DNA of 30,487 bases, from positions 1 through 30,487 of the forward strand of contig DATIHR010000010.1 of NCBI GenBank assembly GCA_035480575.1. Direction: 5' to 3'. Position 1 is the stretch's first letter, and every line of letters begins with the position of its first letter. Below are positions 6,347 through 13,978 of the stretch, piece after piece. Position numbers and translations under genes: made by a program. This DNA is from PMNU01 sp035480575 (GTDB lineage: Bacteria > Patescibacteriota > Saccharimonadia > Saccharimonadales > UBA4665). The notes below the pieces were generated by a model. That model did not search any database, was not told the origin of the DNA, and saw nothing but the letters and a program-made list of their open reading frames with translations.

Positions 6347-8152
6347 CTACTTGCGGGTTTCGCGTATCTGCCACTCATCAACATTGCTATAGCGCTGGGC
6401 ATCCGAGTTAATTGCCTTTTCTTCCAGCCCATAGACCTGGCCATGCGTAATATACAAGAAACGTGGTTGGTATAGCCCCAGCGCGGGCGCATCTGTCTGC
6501 CAAGCGCTTAAGAATGGCTGATATTTTGCAGTACGCAAGGCTGGATCAAGTCGGGTGCGGCCGGATTCCAACGATTCGTCGGCAATTTTAGAACTGTACT
6601 GCGAGAAGTTAAGCCGTGTGGTCGACCGAAGGTCAATTTGCGAGCTATCCCAGTAAATGTACACATCCGGGTCAACGCCAATGGATATACCATACAGCAA
6701 GGCATCGTAGGAGTGGTAGGCGCTGGACGGCGCGTTCGCAAGCACGGTTTGGAATTCGGTTTCGGTTTGGGGTGTTAGTTTTGCATCCACCCCTATCTTT
6801 TTCCATTGGTTCACTAGCTGTTTGGCAACCGATTCGTACTCGCCGCCCTCTAGGTAGTACAACGTAAACGTGAGTAGCTGGCCGCCTTTGGCACGCACAC
6901 CACCCTTGCCCTCTAGCCACCCGGCGCTATCTAAAATACTCTTTGCGCCCGTTGGATCATAACTTGCCTGGTGGTACGCTGGATTGTAGCCAAGCTGACC
7001 GTGCAATAGGGGCTGGCGTACGGGTTGCGTGGCGTACTCTAGGCTATCAATAATGCTGGCTGTATCGGCGGCACGCACGAGCGCCTGGCGCACCTTGGAA
7101 TCGGCAAGCACGCCGTCTTGCGTCCGGAAAAACGTCATAACCGCAGCAGTCAGCGGTAAGTGGTACGCATGCATACTGCCATCTTTTTGGAGCGCTTCGG
7201 GCACGCTACTTAAGCCGCTTGCAGCAAATACTTCTTGTCTCTGGTAGCTTTTAATAAGTTGGGCAGGGTCGCGGTAGGTACGGACAACAAAACTGTTTAG
7301 TTTGGGTTTCCCAAAATGATAATTATCGTACGCCTTGAGCCCAATACGCTCTTCGCGCGCATCTGCCGACCCGCCACTGAGCTCGAGCGCCTGCCACATA
7401 AATGGCCCCGAGCCTATTGGACGGGTGCTATTAAACGACACCGAACGCATGTCCAACATCGGTGTACTGCCTAAAATATGCTTAGGCACAATGCCGTTAG
7501 TAAGCGAGTACGGAAACGAGGCAAGCGGGCTAGGCAGCGCAAATGTCACCGTACGAGCATCGGGTGCAGCTACGGTAATGCCCCGAAAGCTGCCAAATAG
7601 TGGCGAATGAGCGTCGGGGTTCTGAATAATTTGATAGGTAAACAGCACATCCGCAGACGTCAATGGCCGGCCATCATGCCACTTTAGATTGGGCCGCAAA
7701 TGAAATACGTAGTTCAGGCCGCGAGCATCGGTCTCCCAGCGCTCGGCCAAATCGCCTTCTAGCTGGTTGTTTTGATCGTACTTTAGTAGGCTCGAAAAGA
7801 GCAGACGCGATACGCTCGTGTCTACCAAATCGGTGGCATACACCGGATTGGCATTCGTAAAAGCACCGACAATACCCTCTGTATAGGTACCGCCTGGGGC
7901 TGGGCCAAGATCCTGATAGTAGCCGCTTAGGGCGCGTGTTTGGGTCACGACTGTGCCAATCAGCAGCACTAGTGCAGTCACCCATGCGACTACAAAGCGT
8001 CGCACCACACCAAGGCGTTCTAGTCGCTTAAAAAAATCGTCTTCAAGCCGTTGCTGGCTTAACGCGCTCAGCTCTTCTACTTGGCGGCGCTGCAACCGTA
8101 AAGACCGCCGTACCCGGAGTTTAATGGCCCGCTTGCGGTCAAGCTTGTTCAA
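6347..8152 (-). CDS. Membrane-anchored OppA/DppA-like peptide-binding protein
   Basis: A 601-aa extracellular solute-binding protein family 5 member, which normally delivers peptides to an ABC importer. Residues 1-50 are strongly basic and helical, then one membrane helix lies at about 53-72. The binding domain follows, with LAERWETD, FHLRPNLKWHDGRPLTSADV and the late YQPRFLY/VYGLE region. There is no lipobox Cys, so the protein is held by an uncleaved N-terminal anchor. That is plausible in a cell with a single main membrane. No oppBCDF-like genes are in the window. The start is TTG at 8152, supported by AAGGGGG 7 nt upstream. It follows secG by 18 bp and precedes the HAD gene by 2 bp. Confidence 0.92.
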   Translation of the reverse strand: MNKLDRKRAIKLRVRRSLRLQRRQVEELSALSQQRLEDDFFKRLERLGVVRRFVVAWVTALVLLIGTVVTQTRALSGYYQDLGPAPGGTYTEGIVGAFTNANPVYATDLVDTSVSRLLFSSLLKYDQNNQLEGDLAERWETDARGLNYVFHLRPNLKWHDGRPLTSADVLFTYQIIQNPDAHSPLFGSFRGITVAAPDARTVTFALPSPLASFPYSLTNGIVPKHILGSTPMLDMRSVSFNSTRPIGSGPFMWQALELSGGSADAREERIGLKAYDNYHFGKPKLNSFVVRTYRDPAQLIKSYQRQEVFAASGLSSVPEALQKDGSMHAYHLPLTAAVMTFFRTQDGVLADSKVRQALVRAADTASIIDSLEYATQPVRQPLLHGQLGYNPAYHQASYDPTGAKSILDSAGWLEGKGGVRAKGGQLLTFTLYYLEGGEYESVAKQLVNQWKKIGVDAKLTPQTETEFQTVLANAPSSAYHSYDALLYGISIGVDPDVYIYWDSSQIDLRSTTRLNFSQYSSKIADESLESGRTRLDPALRTAKYQPFLSAWQTDAPALGLYQPRFLYITHGQVYGLEEKAINSDAQRYSNVDEWQIRETRK

Positions 8153-8170
8153 GTAAAAGCCCCCTTCTTA

Positions 8171-8392
8171 TCAGGCGAACACAACGCCGAACAATAGCGA
8201 TGCTGCGAATATAGCAGACACAATAATCGTCAGGTTGTAAACCGACTTGTCGGTGCCACGCCGTTCGGTGTTAACTTCGCCGCCAGAACCTATGCCAGCG
8301 CCAAGCGATGCACCCCGTGTTTGGATCAAAATCAAAAACGACAGCAACAGCGTAGAGACAATGGTCACCCAGTTATATATGCTCAGTCCCAT
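8171..8392 (-). CDS. secG: Preprotein translocase subunit SecG
   Basis: SecG is the small accessory subunit of the SecYEG export channel. The 73-aa protein has two membrane helices (about residues 5-25 and 50-71) linked by the signature loop: LIQTRGASLGAGIGSGGE, then NTERRGTDKSVYNLT. Length and topology are normal. It starts 6 bp after the stop of the upstream four-TM gene, whose last codons hold an AGGGAG that may serve as its ribosome-binding site. Placement directly before an exported binding protein is consistent with a secretion-related operon segment. Confidence 0.95.
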   Translation of the reverse strand: MGLSIYNWVTIVSTLLLSFLILIQTRGASLGAGIGSGGEVNTERRGTDKSVYNLTIIVSAIFAASLLFGVVFA

Positions 8393-8398
8393 ATGTTA

Positions 8399-8779
8399 TT
8401 ATCGCTCCCTGCTCTCTAAAATTGCACTTACCAAATAGTTTACCACCCCTATAACCAAGCCGGCAAGTATAGCACCCCAAAAATTCGTAACCTGCAAGGG
8501 CTTGTACAGCCAGCTAACCAGCAGCACGCTAAACCCGTTAATAACCAACATAAACAGCCCGAGTGTTAATAAAATAGCCGGCAGCGACAACAGCACCAGC
8601 AGCGGCTTAATAACCGCGTTTACCACGGCCAAAATAAAACCAGACATAAGCGCCACCCACAGCACGCTGCCGCCAGTATTAAAGCTAATGTGCGAGCTAA
8701 GCAAACCGGCGGCTATCCACAGCCCCAGGCTGCACACTAACCACCGCACTACAAAACGATACAAAAGTCCGTGCTTCAT
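8399..8779 (-). CDS. Phage-holin-family four-TM membrane protein
   Basis: This 126-aa integral membrane protein matches the common 'phage holin family' group (mycobacterial four-TM superfamily IV type), which is chromosomal in most bacteria and has no proven lytic role. Four hydrophobic segments are visible at about residues 6-25, 36-56, 60-83 and 93-118. The family's N-A-(V/I)-IKP-L motif occurs as NAVIKPLLVLLSLP. The last residues are charged (ESRER). I chose the ATG at 8779 (MKHGLLYRF) because an upstream in-frame start would lie within the promoter. An extended -10 (TGGTACAAT, 8799-8807) lies just upstream, so it can be transcribed separately from the run. Confidence 0.85.
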   Translation of the reverse strand: MKHGLLYRFVVRWLVCSLGLWIAAGLLSSHISFNTGGSVLWVALMSGFILAVVNAVIKPLLVLLSLPAILLTLGLFMLVINGFSVLLVSWLYKPLQVTNFWGAILAGLVIGVVNYLVSAILESRER

Positions 8780-8798
8780 TGTATTTCTCTTATCTTTT

Positions 8799-8807
8799 AT
8801 TGTACCA
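8799..8807 (-). promoter_or_regulatory. Extended -10 promoter for the four-TM gene and secG
   Basis: TGGTACAAT on the minus strand fits the TGnTATAAT extended -10 form. The predicted leader is about 12 nt. It lies between the stop at 8822 and the ATG at 8779. Confidence 0.55.
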
Positions 8808-8821
8808 CAGGTACAGTCCAC

Positions 8822-9526
8822 TTACTGTGTAAATACCTGCTGATGATCCAGCGCCACCCTACCGACGTTGCATTGCACCCGATGGCCTACATTTTGCCTG
8901 AACGTAGCATACTCCTCAGGAGCATGCTGGGGTCCCGCAACAACCATTGGATACCCGAATGCGACTTTTTGGACAAAAGCACCTTGGGCGTCAGCCATAC
9001 CTACAGTCATGCGTCGGCCGCGTGGCAATATCTGCCTATCCCCCACACTCAAGTCTTCTGCCGGCATAAATGCACCATCGCCTAACGCGGTGAACGCTAG
9101 AGCATCAAAGCGCAGGCTGGCAGGATTTCTGGCAATCTCAACAGGCGTAACCATATGGCGGACGCTATAGAGATCGACGTTCAGTTCAGTACCGGCGGGC
9201 ACCTGCGTTAGGTCCAGTGCACGTGTCTCTGCGCCGCGGTCTACTAGTGCCTGCACGATGAACGGGCGCCGTTCCTCTGCTGTCAGCTTCGCAGCTACAT
9301 CTGGCCAGGCGTCAGTGGTCAATCCTACCTCGCCCCACACCAAACCGCGCACTAGTGGCGGCAGACTATCTACTATCTTACCTAGTACGGCCACACGTTG
9401 CTCTGGCTCTAGTGCAAGCAAGGCGTCGCTTAGCAGCCCGACATCGTTGCCAGATTCGCGCAAAACCGAGGCGAGCGCTGTAATATCAGCATCAACTCCA
9501 CGCTTCTTACCTAGAGAAAAGTCCAT
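8822..9526 (-). CDS. Hypothetical protein, 234 aa
   Basis: I do not recognise the family. The protein looks soluble. Residues 1-100 are helical with a Leu-rich pattern (LSDALLALEPEQRVAVLG), and the C-terminal half is beta-rich with many Val and Gly. The chosen ATG at 9526 (MDFSLGKKRG) has a strong AAGGAG 6 nt upstream, one of the clearest SD sites in the window. The upstream GTG at 9544 would ignore it. It sits inside the long minus-strand run, 87 bp after the HELQH gene and before the four-TM gene. No signal peptide or catalytic motif is visible. Confidence 0.75.
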   Translation of the reverse strand: MDFSLGKKRGVDADITALASVLRESGNDVGLLSDALLALEPEQRVAVLGKIVDSLPPLVRGLVWGEVGLTTDAWPDVAAKLTAEERRPFIVQALVDRGAETRALDLTQVPAGTELNVDLYSVRHMVTPVEIARNPASLRFDALAFTALGDGAFMPAEDLSVGDRQILPRGRRMTVGMADAQGAFVQKVAFGYPMVVAGPQHAPEEYATFRQNVGHRVQCNVGRVALDHQQVFTQ

Positions 9527-9613
9527 AACGCTCCTTACGCCCACCTACTGCATGACACCGATAGCCCAGTATAACACCATTGACAGACACTGCGGGCAGC
9601 ACCAGGCATCTAA

Positions 9614-10084
9614 CTAAGCCAGGTTAAAGCTCACTTGCACGAGCCTTGTCTCAGCGCCAGCCTCCACCTGCTCCCAGTATGCGTGCGTATGCGCACGAGC
9701 ACGCTGCTCGCTTGGCTTCGCAATATACACCTCATGACCGTTATCTTCGTGGGTATGATGCGGCGCCTTCGCCTCGGCGGACAAGTACACCATCAGACCA
9801 GCCAGAGCCAATGCTATACCCCCACCTGCAGTAGCCCATACAGGCCACCGTAACAGTTCCGATGTCAAAACGTTCACTGCAGTACCTGCAGCCAAAAGAG
9901 CTGCAGCAACACCTGCCGGGCGGCGCAGTTGCTGCCTTCGTATGCCCCTAACATACTGCTTATACTCCTCGTCAATGGTGTCCTGCCCAAGAATGCTGTA
10001 GTCGGCGGCATGTTGCAGCTCGTGTGCGGCAAACTTGGAAGCATACGCACTTATATTCAGCCCCGCTACAAATCTTTCTGCCAC
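9614..10084 (-). CDS. Membrane protein with HELQH zinc-protease-like motif
   Basis: The 156-aa frame starts at GTG 10084, but no SD is well placed. It holds AAHELQHAADY near residue 22, an HExxH motif typical of zinc metallopeptidases, then a basic segment and two likely membrane helices (about 58-75 and 83-103). A His-rich stretch (PHHTHEDNGHEVY) follows. The frame continues upstream without a stop for 15 codons, directly to the TAA of the gene at 10130-10390, which is in the same frame. Those 15 codons (LGSLLKQYGG...) look like normal protein. So this may be the C-terminal part of one 258-codon gene broken by a stop, or read through it. Active protease function is uncertain, since no third zinc ligand is obvious. 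Confidence 0.6.
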   Translation of the reverse strand: MAERFVAGLNISAYASKFAAHELQHAADYSILGQDTIDEEYKQYVRGIRRQQLRRPAGVAAALLAAGTAVNVLTSELLRWPVWATAGGGIALALAGLMVYLSAEAKAPHHTHEDNGHEVYIAKPSEQRARAHTHAYWEQVEAGAETRLVQVSFNLA

Positions 10085-10129
10085 GCCTTCCGGCGGTTTA
10101 CCTCCATACTGCTTTAAAAGACTACCTAG

Positions 10130-10390
10130 TTAAATCACAACATCATCGCCACGACAAACCGCACCCGTTATATACTCGGCGCCCGAGGATTCTTCGCCAA
10201 CGTTGGCGCTAATTAAAATATTCTTCTTTGCTATATCAGTTTTATTAACCTTCAACTTCTCTAGGTGTGCTGCGTAATCGCGTGGATCGGCATCTACTAA
10301 AACAAAGTGGGTGCCAAGCCGCGTGTCCACATGCACGCGCGGCCAATCCTGCCCATCAATAGTTACAGCAGGTACGTAGGGTAATTCCAT
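10130..10390 (-). CDS. Small hypothetical protein, possible N-terminal half of the HELQH gene
   Basis: An 86-aa protein of mixed alpha/beta type (MELPYVPAVTIDGQ... VLVDADPRDYAAH) with no recognisable family. The ATG at 10390 follows the pepP stop by 9 bp, so it should share the pepP transcript. Its TAA (10130-10132) is in frame with the downstream HELQH frame, separated by 45 nt without any stop. The stop is followed by CTAG. A nonsense mutation, a genuine two-gene arrangement, or stop-codon readthrough would all fit. The sequence alone cannot decide. Confidence 0.6.
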   Translation of the reverse strand: MELPYVPAVTIDGQDWPRVHVDTRLGTHFVLVDADPRDYAAHLEKLKVNKTDIAKKNILISANVGEESSGAEYITGAVCRGDDVVI

Positions 10391-10399
10391 CTAATACTT

Positions 10400-11626
10400 T
10401 TACATAAGTTCGCGGGAGAGCTTGGTGCCGAGTACTTCGTACCCGTCTTCGGTAATAACAATGTCGTCTTCTATGCGCACGCCAATACCTTCCGCCGGTA
10501 TATATATGCCCGGCTCCACCGTCATAACTACCCCCGGCTCTAACGGATGGTCATAGTCGCCGGCATCGTGCGCGTCTATGCCCAAATAGTGCGAGGTTGC
10601 ATGCGGGAAAAATTCACGCACGGCGTCCTTGGTAATCGACTGCAAAAGACCAAGCTCGCGTAGCTTTTCGCCCATGAATGTTTCGATTGCTTTTTCGTAT
10701 TCCCGGAACATAACACCAGGCTTAAGGAGCGAATACGCGTAATCTTGCGCTTCGCAGACCGCTCGGTGTACTTGCTCTTGGCGGCGGGACGGCTTGCTAT
10801 TCATGCTAATAGTACGCGTTATATCGGCCGCGTAGTGGTCATATTCTGCCCCGATATCGAGCAGTAGCAGCTCGTCGCTAGCCAGCGAGCCCTCGTTAGC
10901 AATATGGTGCAGTGTACACGCGCGTGAACCGCTGGCGACTATTGGCGAAAATGCGTTGCCGCGGGCACCTTGCCGGCGAAACCCACGGGTAATATCGGCT
11001 TCTACCTCGTATTCATAGGCGTATTTTGCCAATTTCGCCGGACGACTTACCTCTTTTATAGCTTCTTTAGTAATATCTATGGCGCACGTAAGAGCAGCTA
11101 GCTCGGCCGACTGTTTAATCATACGCATGCGGCTTAGGTGTTGGCGCAAGTCTAGTAGCTCGATATCTGGGTTCACCCGCTTCATGCGGCGTATTAACAC
11201 ACGCCGGGCAGGGTTAGTATAGAACCCGAACGTCTCAAAACGAGTAGGCGGCGCCGCAAGTGTCGCGACATGCTGCACGCGCTTAAGACGCGATTCAAGC
11301 TGTTTCCAGCCTTCTTTTTCGCTTAAAATATCAGTCACACCAGAGCGACGCGCAAGGTCTGTGAGGTCTATGGCCCCATCGAATATTTCGGCCACGCTTT
11401 CGCGCTTAGGGATAATAAGGTACTCTTTGCCTTTATCCATTACCAGCACAATATCTGGATGGTCTATACCGGTCAGATACCAAAAGCTACTGTCTTGCTT
11501 AAAGGGAAAAGCTTCATCGCTACTGCGCTGCAGCATGCCATTGGCAGTAACGACAATCGGGGCCGTACCAGTAAACAGTTGTCTCAGTCGCTCGCGGTTT
11601 GCGGCAAAAAAATCGCTCTCAAACAT
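10400..11626 (-). CDS. pepP: Xaa-Pro aminopeptidase (M24B, PepP type)
   Basis: It removes N-terminal residues that precede proline and is a cytoplasmic dinuclear-metal enzyme. The 408-aa protein has an N-terminal creatinase-like (AMP_N) domain at residues 1-130 and a C-terminal pita-bread domain. All five metal ligands are present: D257 (LLLLDIGAEY), D268 (HYAADITR), H346 (HATSHYLG), E371 (TVEPGIY) and E386 (VRIEDD). The ATG at 11626 is preferred to the TTG at 11632. It follows uvrC by 67 bp and precedes the 86-aa gene by 9 bp. It may process peptides taken up or released by deformylation and turnover. Confidence 0.95.
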   Translation of the reverse strand: MFESDFFAANRERLRQLFTGTAPIVVTANGMLQRSSDEAFPFKQDSSFWYLTGIDHPDIVLVMDKGKEYLIIPKRESVAEIFDGAIDLTDLARRSGVTDILSEKEGWKQLESRLKRVQHVATLAAPPTRFETFGFYTNPARRVLIRRMKRVNPDIELLDLRQHLSRMRMIKQSAELAALTCAIDITKEAIKEVSRPAKLAKYAYEYEVEADITRGFRRQGARGNAFSPIVASGSRACTLHHIANEGSLASDELLLLDIGAEYDHYAADITRTISMNSKPSRRQEQVHRAVCEAQDYAYSLLKPGVMFREYEKAIETFMGEKLRELGLLQSITKDAVREFFPHATSHYLGIDAHDAGDYDHPLEPGVVMTVEPGIYIPAEGIGVRIEDDIVITEDGYEVLGTKLSRELM

Positions 11627-11693
11627 ATCCAACTGCCAGTGTACTACAACTTAAGATTAGCTGCCATGAGCGGAAGTGTCGGCGTGGCAGCCG

Positions 11694-13244
11694 CTACTTA
11701 AAATAGGCAACGACATTTTTGGCCTTGGCGGCGCCAATTACGCTGGCTATATCGGCTTCAGTTGCTTGCCGTACGCCGCGCATGGAACCGAATGTCCGCA
11801 GGAGTTTTTTGCGCGTTGCCGGGCCAATACCAGGTATGTCGTCGAGCATGCTCGAGGTGGTACGTTTCTCTTTTAGTACCGAATGATAGCTAACCGCAAA
11901 ACGGTGCGATTCGTCGCGGATGCGCTGCAACAGCTTGATCAGGTTCGTACTGTGCGGCACATTCACCAAAATAAAATCGTCGCTTTCCGTGGCATAGCCG
12001 CCAAGCTTCTGTAGCACAGCCGTATTAAGGGTAACGTTTGATCGTTGCCGACTAATGACTATTTGTTCTTCGCGCTTGGCCAACCCGACAAATGGAATAT
12101 GCCCGCATCCCGCTTCGTCGCGTGCCTGAATGGCAGCATCAAGTTGCCCCTTGCCGCCGTCTATTAAAACAAGGTCCGGCAGCTTCAACTTCCACCCCGC
12201 ATTTTTATCATTTTTAAAGGACGGACCTTTAAGTGCAGTTGCCGATTTAAAGGACGGACCTTTTAATGTTAGGCGGCGTTTTAGGGTTTCGTTCATGTTG
12301 TAGAAGTCGTTATTGTGATTGGTTTTGGTTTTAAATTTGCGGTATTCGCTTTTGTCACTCGCGCCGTTACTAAACACCACCATGCTCGCGACTACGTCGG
12401 TGCCTTGCATATGCGATATATCGTAGCCCTCTATACGCGCAGGGAATTTTGGCAAACTCAGCAGATCCACTAGCTCGCCCAACGCATGATCTTTGCTGAT
12501 ATCCAAAAATTCTTTATCGCTAAAAATGACTTGACGAGTCAGGTTGCGCAAAGCGTTCAACTGATTGCGTAGTGTAGCCGCAGCCTCAAAATCTTGCGCT
12601 TTTGCCTTTGCCTGCATGTCTTTTTCGAGCTCACGCTCAATACTCACGCGCCTGCCTTCTATAACCGCGATTAATTTACGCAAATTGGCACGGTACTCTT
12701 CTAGCGACGTCCGCCCTTCCTCCAGCCCCGGATCCAAACCCAAATGGTAAAACAACGTGGCGCGCTTTTGCCCCGGCGTACGTTTAGTAGCGAATGGGAA
12801 TGCACGGCGCAAACCCTTAAGCGCAGCACGAATCGAGGTAGTACTTAAATACGGGCCAAAGTAGCGAGCACCGTCGTCCAAGGGCCGGCGGGTGGTCGTA
12901 ACCGTTGGGTAGTCGCTATCATAATCGATACGAATATAGCTCAGGCTTTTATCGTCACGGAGCAAAATGTTGTAACGAGGCATATACCGCCGGATCATCT
13001 CGGCCTCTAAAAATAATGCCTCTATCTCGCTGTCTACAACCATCCAGTCGGTGTCCACAATCTCGGCTACTAGCGCATCGGTTTTTGGGTCGCGGGCGCG
13101 GCTTTTTTGGAAATACTGGCGCACGCGGTTAGTAAGCCGTGCCGCCTTGCCCACATAAATAATTGTGCCCGAAGCGTCTTTATGAAAATACACGCCCGGA
13201 CTTGCCGGCAATTCTTTCAACTTTTTTGCAAGACGATCATTCAC
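11694..13244 (-). CDS. uvrC: Excinuclease ABC subunit C, lacking the Fe-S cysteines
   Basis: UvrC makes both incisions in nucleotide excision repair after UvrAB damage recognition. This 516-aa version is shorter than the usual ~600. It has a GIY-YIG domain (VYF at 18-20, IIYVGKA at 28-34), a UVR motif at about 208-243, an RNase H-like domain with GYDISHMQG (D274) and IDGGKGQL (D362), and tandem helix-hairpin-helix at about 468-516. The segment RRAFPFATKRTPGQKR... at 146-175 aligns with the part that carries four cysteines in E. coli UvrC, but all four are missing. A direct repeat LKGPSFK (327-333 and 338-344) is inserted before the catalytic IDGG. The GTG start at 13244 overlaps the def stop as GTGA, so translation is probably coupled. 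uvrA is 14 kb away. Confidence 0.96.
   Translation of the reverse strand: MNDRLAKKLKELPASPGVYFHKDASGTIIYVGKAARLTNRVRQYFQKSRARDPKTDALVAEIVDTDWMVVDSEIEALFLEAEMIRRYMPRYNILLRDDKSLSYIRIDYDSDYPTVTTTRRPLDDGARYFGPYLSTTSIRAALKGLRRAFPFATKRTPGQKRATLFYHLGLDPGLEEGRTSLEEYRANLRKLIAVIEGRRVSIERELEKDMQAKAKAQDFEAAATLRNQLNALRNLTRQVIFSDKEFLDISKDHALGELVDLLSLPKFPARIEGYDISHMQGTDVVASMVVFSNGASDKSEYRKFKTKTNHNNDFYNMNETLKRRLTLKGPSFKSATALKGPSFKNDKNAGWKLKLPDLVLIDGGKGQLDAAIQARDEAGCGHIPFVGLAKREEQIVISRQRSNVTLNTAVLQKLGGYATESDDFILVNVPHSTNLIKLLQRIRDESHRFAVSYHSVLKEKRTTSSMLDDIPGIGPATRKKLLRTFGSMRGVRQATEADIASVIGAAKAKNVVAYFK
12213..12264. repeat. Tandem palindromic insert inside uvrC
   Basis: TTTAAAGGACGGACCTTT occurs twice, 33 bp apart (12213-12230 and 12246-12263), encoding LKGPSFK twice in frame. 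The first copy forms TTAAAGG-ACGGA-CCTTTAA. The repeat falls in a loop between conserved UvrC blocks, so it is a tolerated in-frame insertion. Confidence 0.85.
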
Positions 13245-13978
13245 GCTTCTATTTTACCCCGTTTTAGGGCTTCCCAGCGTTCAAGCGTACATGTGCGTTG
13301 CCAATGCTGGATTTGTTTGACGTATAGCTTTAATTCTTCGGTATGCACCCAGTGGCGTTTATAGTCGGACCGAATGCGCTCTGGGAACCGGATGCCATCC
13401 AAATGATCTATCTCGTGCTGTACGATACGCGCTGTAAAATCTTCAAAAATGCGCTCGATACGTTTACCATCCGGGGTAATAGCCTGTAACTTGATGGCAA
13501 TGGGTCGACGCACCAGCCCCCACACCAGCCCGGCCGAAAAACAGCCCTCGCGCCCCTCGGCTGTTTCACGGCTGTGCCATATAATAACTGGGTTAATAAA
13601 ACATTCTAGCCTGCCCGGCTTCTTGCGTCCGGCATCTATTTTAGTATCCACGACAATAATGCGGACGCTTTCGCCAATTTGCGGCGCGCTCAAACCAACG
13701 AGCATCCTCCCTTTGGCGGGAGCGCTCTTTTTGCCGCCAGCCTGTTGGCCACGAGCAATAGCCAGTAACCGCTCAGTCAGGAGACGTATCGGGGCCGTAC
13801 CGATACTGCCGACATCTACAGGCGTCGCCACGCGTACCAGGACCGGATCGTGTGGCAGCACCATGCCAGCAGCAGCTTCATCGTCAAATCGCTGTATATC
13901 TTCACTCGTTAATGCATAGGCATCAAGCGCCAGTGGTCTGAGCAGTAATGGCTTCTCGGGCTTTTTGGCAGACTTCAC
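13241..13978 (-). CDS. def: Peptide deformylase
   Basis: It removes the formyl group from the initiator methionine of new proteins. All three metal-site motifs are present: GLSAPQIG (residues 95-102), EGCFS with ligand C146, and QHEIDH with H188, E189 and H192. The protein has 245 aa, longer than the usual ~170-190, with about 40 extra residues before the conserved HDPVL and a basic/aromatic C-terminal extension. I chose the GTG at 13978 because AGAGG lies 6 nt upstream. The GTG at 14011 lacks such a site. Either start overlaps the end of trhO, by 56 bp for the chosen one. The stop overlaps the uvrC start. Confidence 0.93.
   Translation of the reverse strand: MKSAKKPEKPLLLRPLALDAYALTSEDIQRFDDEAAAGMVLPHDPVLVRVATPVDVGSIGTAPIRLLTERLLAIARGQQAGGKKSAPAKGRMLVGLSAPQIGESVRIIVVDTKIDAGRKKPGRLECFINPVIIWHSRETAEGREGCFSAGLVWGLVRRPIAIKLQAITPDGKRIERIFEDFTARIVQHEIDHLDGIRFPERIRSDYKRHWVHTEELKLYVKQIQHWQRTCTLERWEALKRGKIEA

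Noticed and set aside
8399..8779. Prophage or lysis cassette
   Set aside because: The holin-like family is a common chromosomal membrane protein and no endolysin, capsid or integrase gene is nearby.
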